Shown here: one piece after another, positions 5,787-8,250 of the stretch
How the letters are laid out: the number at the start of each line of letters is the position of its first letter
Numbering within the stretch: position 1 is the first letter of the stretch
From: JBFGSX01 sp041581335
GTDB lineage: Archaea > Thermoplasmatota > E2 > JACPAO01 > JAHFTW01
Direction: 5' to 3'
Length of the DNA stretch: 8,250 bases
Assembly: GCA_041581335.1 (NCBI GenBank)
Contig: JBFIDG010000092.1
Span: 1-8,250, forward strand
The notes under the pieces: model-generated
What the model saw: only the letters and a program-made list of their open reading frames with translations
Database searches by the model: none
Told to the model about the DNA's origin: nothing
Position numbers and translations under genes: made by a program

Positions 5787-6683
5787 CTAGGACGGTGGCG
5801 AAGGTTCGCCGTCTTCGATGTACATGTAGCCCTCCGCTGGCTCGAAGCCGTAGAACACTGTCGTGAACACGGTGAAGCGCTGCTCGAAGGTCAGCCCGAG
5901 GGTGCCGGAGCTCTCGGCCAGGCCCTGGTTGAAGACCCGGATCATCAGGTCGTGGTCGCGCCCGAAGCCGATGGTGTCGACGCCTTCGCCGTCCAATTGC
6001 AGGACGAGCGGCGAGACGCCCGCGGTGTCGTGGTCGCATAGGAACGGCTCGCAGGCATCGTCGGCCCACGAGTACATGAGTTGCAGTTCGCCGCCCAGGG
6101 GCTGCGTGCTCTCCCAGACCATCTCGGATTGGATGTAGCTCGGCTGGGCTTCCAGCTCGTACGCCATCAGGGGGCTGTCCAGGGGTTGGCCGGTGACGAT
6201 GTCCACCAGACCGCACAGGTTGCCGCCGATGACGACCGCAGTCACGGAGCATTGTAGGAAACCCTCGAACTCGAGGATCTGCACGTGGGGCATGGCCGCC
6301 GCGTTGGGTTCCAGGAGCATGCGGACGACGCGGGGGCGGTCTTCGCCCGCGACGACCTCGACGGAGGTCTCGGTGGCGTTGTGGCCGAGCTTGGCGGCGC
6401 GCAGGAAGTAGGTGCCGGGTTCTAGGCCGGAGAAGCCGAATTCACCGTTGGCGGTGGTGATGGTCTCGGCGCCGCTGCTCTTGATGGTCACCTTGGCGCC
6501 TTCGATGGGGATGATGGCTGGGCTCACGACGACGCCACGGATGACGCCGGTCGTCGAGGTCGCTTCCAGATCGTCATCGAGTTCGAAGTCGTCGTCGGGC
6601 ACTTCGGCGGGAGGGTCGTCTGCGCAGCCGGCCAGCGACACCAACAGCAGCGCGCTGGTCGCCAGGATCATCCTGAATCTCAT
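5787..6683 (-). CDS. Lipoprotein with carboxypeptidase-regulatory-like domain, paralogue 1 of the array
   Basis: The 298-residue product has a signal peptide ending in lipobox LAGC (Cys20; a start at Met5 would also work), an Asp-rich linker (DDDFELDDDLEATS, 30-43), and a carboxypeptidase-regulatory domain (about 45-124) with GVIRGVVVSPAIIPIEGAKV and LEPGTYFLRA. The C-terminal module (about 136-298) contains C145/C157, YIQSEMVWESTQPLGGEL (183-200), AGVSPL (221-226), MIRVF (247-251), and a closing FTVFTTVFYGFEPAEGY. C211 and C216 (ACEPFLCD) form an extra close pair. The conserved final Trp is replaced by Tyr in EGY. The last residues, DGEPSPPS, nearly match those of the 3842-start paralogue although two genes lie between them. 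This gene is first in the array, 75 bases after the C-terminally anchored secreted protein, with a weak TATA-like word before it. Function is unknown. Confidence 0.9.
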   Translation of the reverse strand: MRFRMILATSALLLVSLAGCADDPPAEVPDDDFELDDDLEATSTTGVIRGVVVSPAIIPIEGAKVTIKSSGAETITTANGEFGFSGLEPGTYFLRAAKLGHNATETSVEVVAGEDRPRVVRMLLEPNAAAMPHVQILEFEGFLQCSVTAVVIGGNLCGLVDIVTGQPLDSPLMAYELEAQPSYIQSEMVWESTQPLGGELQLMYSWADDACEPFLCDHDTAGVSPLVLQLDGEGVDTIGFGRDHDLMIRVFNQGLAESSGTLGLTFEQRFTVFTTVFYGFEPAEGYMYIEDGEPSPPS

Positions 6684-6707
6684 CAGGACTGCATCGGGCT
6701 TCGGCGG

Positions 6708-6716
6708 CTACAAAGA
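6708..6716 (-). promoter_or_regulatory. Weak TATA-like box before paralogue 1
   Basis: The minus strand reads TCTTTGTAG, with its TTTGTA core about 28.5 bases before ATG 6683, slightly further than at other starts in the window. The match is weak, but it is the most A/T-rich word in the upstream gap and would give the first array gene a start separate from the preceding secreted-protein gene. Confidence 0.35.
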
Positions 6717-6738
6717 CCAGCCGTCGGGGCTGAGTCCC

Positions 6739-6755
6739 AAAACTCCCCTAGGGGA
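6739..6755 (-). terminator. Possible terminator: short palindrome followed by TTTT
   Basis: TCCCCTAGGGGA (6744-6755) is a perfect 12-base palindrome three bases past the stop codon of the minus-strand secreted-protein gene. On that strand it is followed by GTTTT. The RNA could form a very short stem (about 4 pairs with a 4-base loop) before a U run. This fits a weak intrinsic-like terminator, but the palindrome could equally be a protein-binding site. Confidence 0.35.
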
Positions 6756-6758
6756 TGT

Positions 6759-7958
6759 TCACCCGCGGCGGCGGGCCAGCAGCCCGAGGACGCCCAGAAG
6801 CGCCAGGACCGGGAGGCTGGGGACCGTGCTGTTCTCAGTGGCCGGGGCCCAGCAGCCGGTGTCGAAGCAGACCTTGGGGCCGTCGTCGTCGAGGCGCAGT
6901 TCGCCGGGAATGGTGATGTTGGCGGTCTGCTGGACGTTGCTGAAGTGGATCTCGAACGGGTAGACGCCGTGCTTGGTCGCCGTGGTGTTCCAGATGTAGC
7001 TGAACGACGGCGGCGTGTCGCCGCTGTGGGTGTGCATGATGGGCGCGACGTAGCGCTCCCCGACGGGTGTCTTGCCGGTGAACCGCATCCAGTCCTGCGT
7101 CAGGACGTCGTCGTAGCCGAAGGCGGAGTGGGGCTTGACATGGATGATGACGTCCTGCTGGATCTGTTGCACATGGATGGCTTCCAGGCTGAGGGGGTCC
7201 ATGGCGCCCAGGCTGAGCTGGTTGAACAGGCCAGGGCTCTGGTGCGGTCGCAGGCCCAGGGCAAGGTAGTCGCCGCCAGCGGCCGACCGGGCCTCGGTGC
7301 ACACCGGGTTGTCCATGTAGGCGTCGACGCGCAGGTTGTAGCCTTCCGCGCCGTCGATGGTGGTCTGCTCGATGGTCAGCGGTACGGTGAAGCCGTAGAC
7401 GTGTTCACCGTCCACCATGTGGTGGGTGACCTGGGGGTCGTTGACCATCGGAGACAGCGTGACCGGGGTGGAGCGGCCTTGGGCGACGATCGCGCCTTCG
7501 TTGTATGCCTTGTTGCCGACGCTGAGCTGGTCCCCTTCTCGCAGGGTCGCCTTGAGCACCACGTTTGGGATGATGGGTGCGCCTCGGTCGGCGGCGCCGG
7601 TGCCCACGTACCATGTCAAGATCGGCTGCACGGCTTCATCCAGGACCACGTCGCCGGTGAGGCCTCGGTAGAATCCGACGCCGGCCTCGCCGTACTTGTT
7701 GATGTAATTGTACAGCCCTTGGGTGCCGATGGCGTACCAAGTGTTGTAGGAGCGGTCCGTGAAGCCTTGCTGTCCGGTCGGGTCGGTGACGCAGCCGCTG
7801 ACGCCGAGGAGCGGCAAGCCTGGCGCCTTGCCGGCCGCATCGGGCAGCTGGGTGTCCAGGCGCATGTCCGAGTTCCCGTCGACGTGGGCGTACAGGGTCA
7901 CCGGCGCCGCGGACGCGGCGGGCAGGAGCAGGACGGCAAGGAGGACCAAAGACCGCAT
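6759..7958 (-). CDS. Secreted surface protein with C-terminal membrane anchor
   Basis: The 399-residue product has a signal peptide with predicted cleavage after ASA near residue 17, a long extracellular part, and a C-terminal anchor: ENST and a VPSLP turn (379-383), a hydrophobic helix (384-394), then LARRRG. This tripartite tail is the type processed by archaeosortase-like systems or left as a plain membrane anchor. The extracellular part is predicted beta-rich; the segment before the anchor resembles an Ig-like strand pattern ending in CFDTGC (364-369). N-glycosylation sequons occur at NTT (324-326), NIT (347-349) and NST (376-378). I do not recognise the main domain. ATG 7958 is preferred over GTG 7973 and ATG 7961 because a TTAATA box sits about 26.5 bases upstream. 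The neighbour upstream has the same tail design, suggesting related surface roles. Surface location is well supported, function is not. Confidence 0.87.
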   Translation of the reverse strand: MRSLVLLAVLLLPAASAAPVTLYAHVDGNSDMRLDTQLPDAAGKAPGLPLLGVSGCVTDPTGQQGFTDRSYNTWYAIGTQGLYNYINKYGEAGVGFYRGLTGDVVLDEAVQPILTWYVGTGAADRGAPIIPNVVLKATLREGDQLSVGNKAYNEGAIVAQGRSTPVTLSPMVNDPQVTHHMVDGEHVYGFTVPLTIEQTTIDGAEGYNLRVDAYMDNPVCTEARSAAGGDYLALGLRPHQSPGLFNQLSLGAMDPLSLEAIHVQQIQQDVIIHVKPHSAFGYDDVLTQDWMRFTGKTPVGERYVAPIMHTHSGDTPPSFSYIWNTTATKHGVYPFEIHFSNVQQTANITIPGELRLDDDGPKVCFDTGCWAPATENSTVPSLPVLALLGVLGLLARRRG

Positions 7959-7980
7959 CATGTTCCCAGCCACCTTGAGG

Positions 7981-7988
7981 GTATTAAG
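7981..7988 (-). promoter_or_regulatory. TATA box of the secreted surface protein gene
   Basis: The minus strand reads CTTAATAC, a good archaeal TATA match, with the TTAATA core centred about 26.5 bases before ATG 7958. It lies in the gap after the stop codon of the partial gene upstream, so the surface protein should have its own leaderless transcript. It rules against GTG 7973 as the start, since that codon would lie only about 12 bases from the box. Confidence 0.72.
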
Positions 7989-8003
7989 GCGTGTTGGGCG
8001 GCA

Positions 8004-8250
8004 TCACGAAATGCGGCGGGCGAGGAATGCCAGTAGCACGATGATGCTGATCACTGGCATGCCTGGAGCACCCTTGTCGCTGGTGAGGCTGCTCAGGCAC
8101 GCCTCGTCGGGGCAGAACGTGGCAGTCCCGCCCGCGATGCGCACCCAGGCGGTCTGGTTGGTCTGGGCGGTGCCTTGGCGGTTCTCGACGGTGATGGTCA
8201 CGGGGTGATCCCCTGCCGGCAGCGACGAGGCATCCACGAGGGCGTACGTC
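8004..8250 (-). CDS. Partial: C-terminal end of a surface protein with Ig-like fold and membrane anchor
   Basis: Only the last 81 residues are in the window; the frame stays open through the right edge and the start lies outside. The visible part reads as the end of an Ig-like or cadherin-like beta-sandwich: SLPAGDHPVTITVENRQG has the loop and alternating-strand pattern of such domains in archaeal surface proteins. One NQT sequon follows. Then come C46-PDEA-C51, a short linker, and APGMPV leading into a hydrophobic helix that ends with LARRIS. The tail mirrors that of the next gene (C-x-D-x-x-C, Pro-rich turn, helix, LARR), so the two probably use the same anchoring route. The next gene follows closely but has its own TATA box. 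The full-length protein and its role cannot be judged from here. Confidence 0.82.
   Translation of the reverse strand, partial: TYALVDASSLPAGDHPVTITVENRQGTAQTNQTAWVRIAGGTATFCPDEACLSSLTSDKGAPGMPVISIIVLLAFLARRIS

Noticed and set aside
4790..5866. A 358-codon plus-strand open frame antisense to the 5713-start lipoprotein gene
   Set aside because: Same composition artefact; no family signature and no promoter-like element at its start.
3690..6560. DNA repeats of mobile origin in the lipoprotein array
   Set aside because: The recurring DNA around the TTG-[LV]-IRG codons is explained by paralogous coding sequence; there are no terminal inverted repeats, target duplications or transposase.
6945..8036. 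A 363-codon plus-strand open frame antisense to the secreted surface protein gene
   Set aside because: The minus-strand protein has a signal peptide, sequons and an anchor tail; the plus-strand reading is Val/Asp/Gly/His-rich without recognisable features.

Overview
The window looks archaeal, probably from a GC-rich non-halophilic lineage such as a Thermoplasmatota relative (lineage is inference). Four signs point that way. Several genes have an A/T-rich box centred about 26.5 bases before the ATG and no Shine-Dalgarno site, the layout of leaderless archaeal mRNAs. There is a NucS/EndoMS nuclease ending in a PCNA-binding-like motif. Secreted proteins end in a membrane-anchor tail of the archaeal surface-protein type. 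The lipoproteins have short signal peptides without twin arginines, unlike most haloarchaeal ones.

Region 1 (1-2265, plus strand) holds cytoplasmic genes: a monothiol CGFS glutaredoxin (80-451), a C-rich spacer (452-735), a 59-residue zinc-ribbon protein (736-915), an unrecognised 140-residue acidic protein with an EF-hand-like loop (1001-1423), and NucS (1480-2265). NucS meets the next gene tail to tail; both stop codons lie in one CCTAGG palindrome.

Region 2 (2262-6683, minus strand) is a tandem array of five lipoprotein genes. Four (3842, 4766, 5713 and 6683 starts) share one architecture: lipobox, acidic linker with an aromatic motif, transthyretin-like carboxypeptidase-regulatory domain, then a roughly 150-residue C-terminal module with a conserved cysteine pair, a W-x-x-TQP-like motif and a terminal FY...P-x-EGW...DGE motif. 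The fifth (2876 start) keeps the C-terminal module but has a Ser/Glu/Pro/Ala linker instead of the regulatory domain. I do not recognise the C-terminal module. This divergent surface lipoprotein family is the most interesting part of the window.

Region 3 (6759-8250, minus strand) has two secreted proteins anchored by a C-terminal hydrophobic helix, one complete (399 residues) and one cut by the window edge. Both carry C-x-D-x-x-C just before the anchor. With the lipoproteins they form about 6 kb devoted to the cell surface. Gaps of 26-75 bases and individual TATA-like boxes suggest that many of these genes can be transcribed separately. No tRNA, rRNA, CRISPR array, transposase or phage gene was seen.
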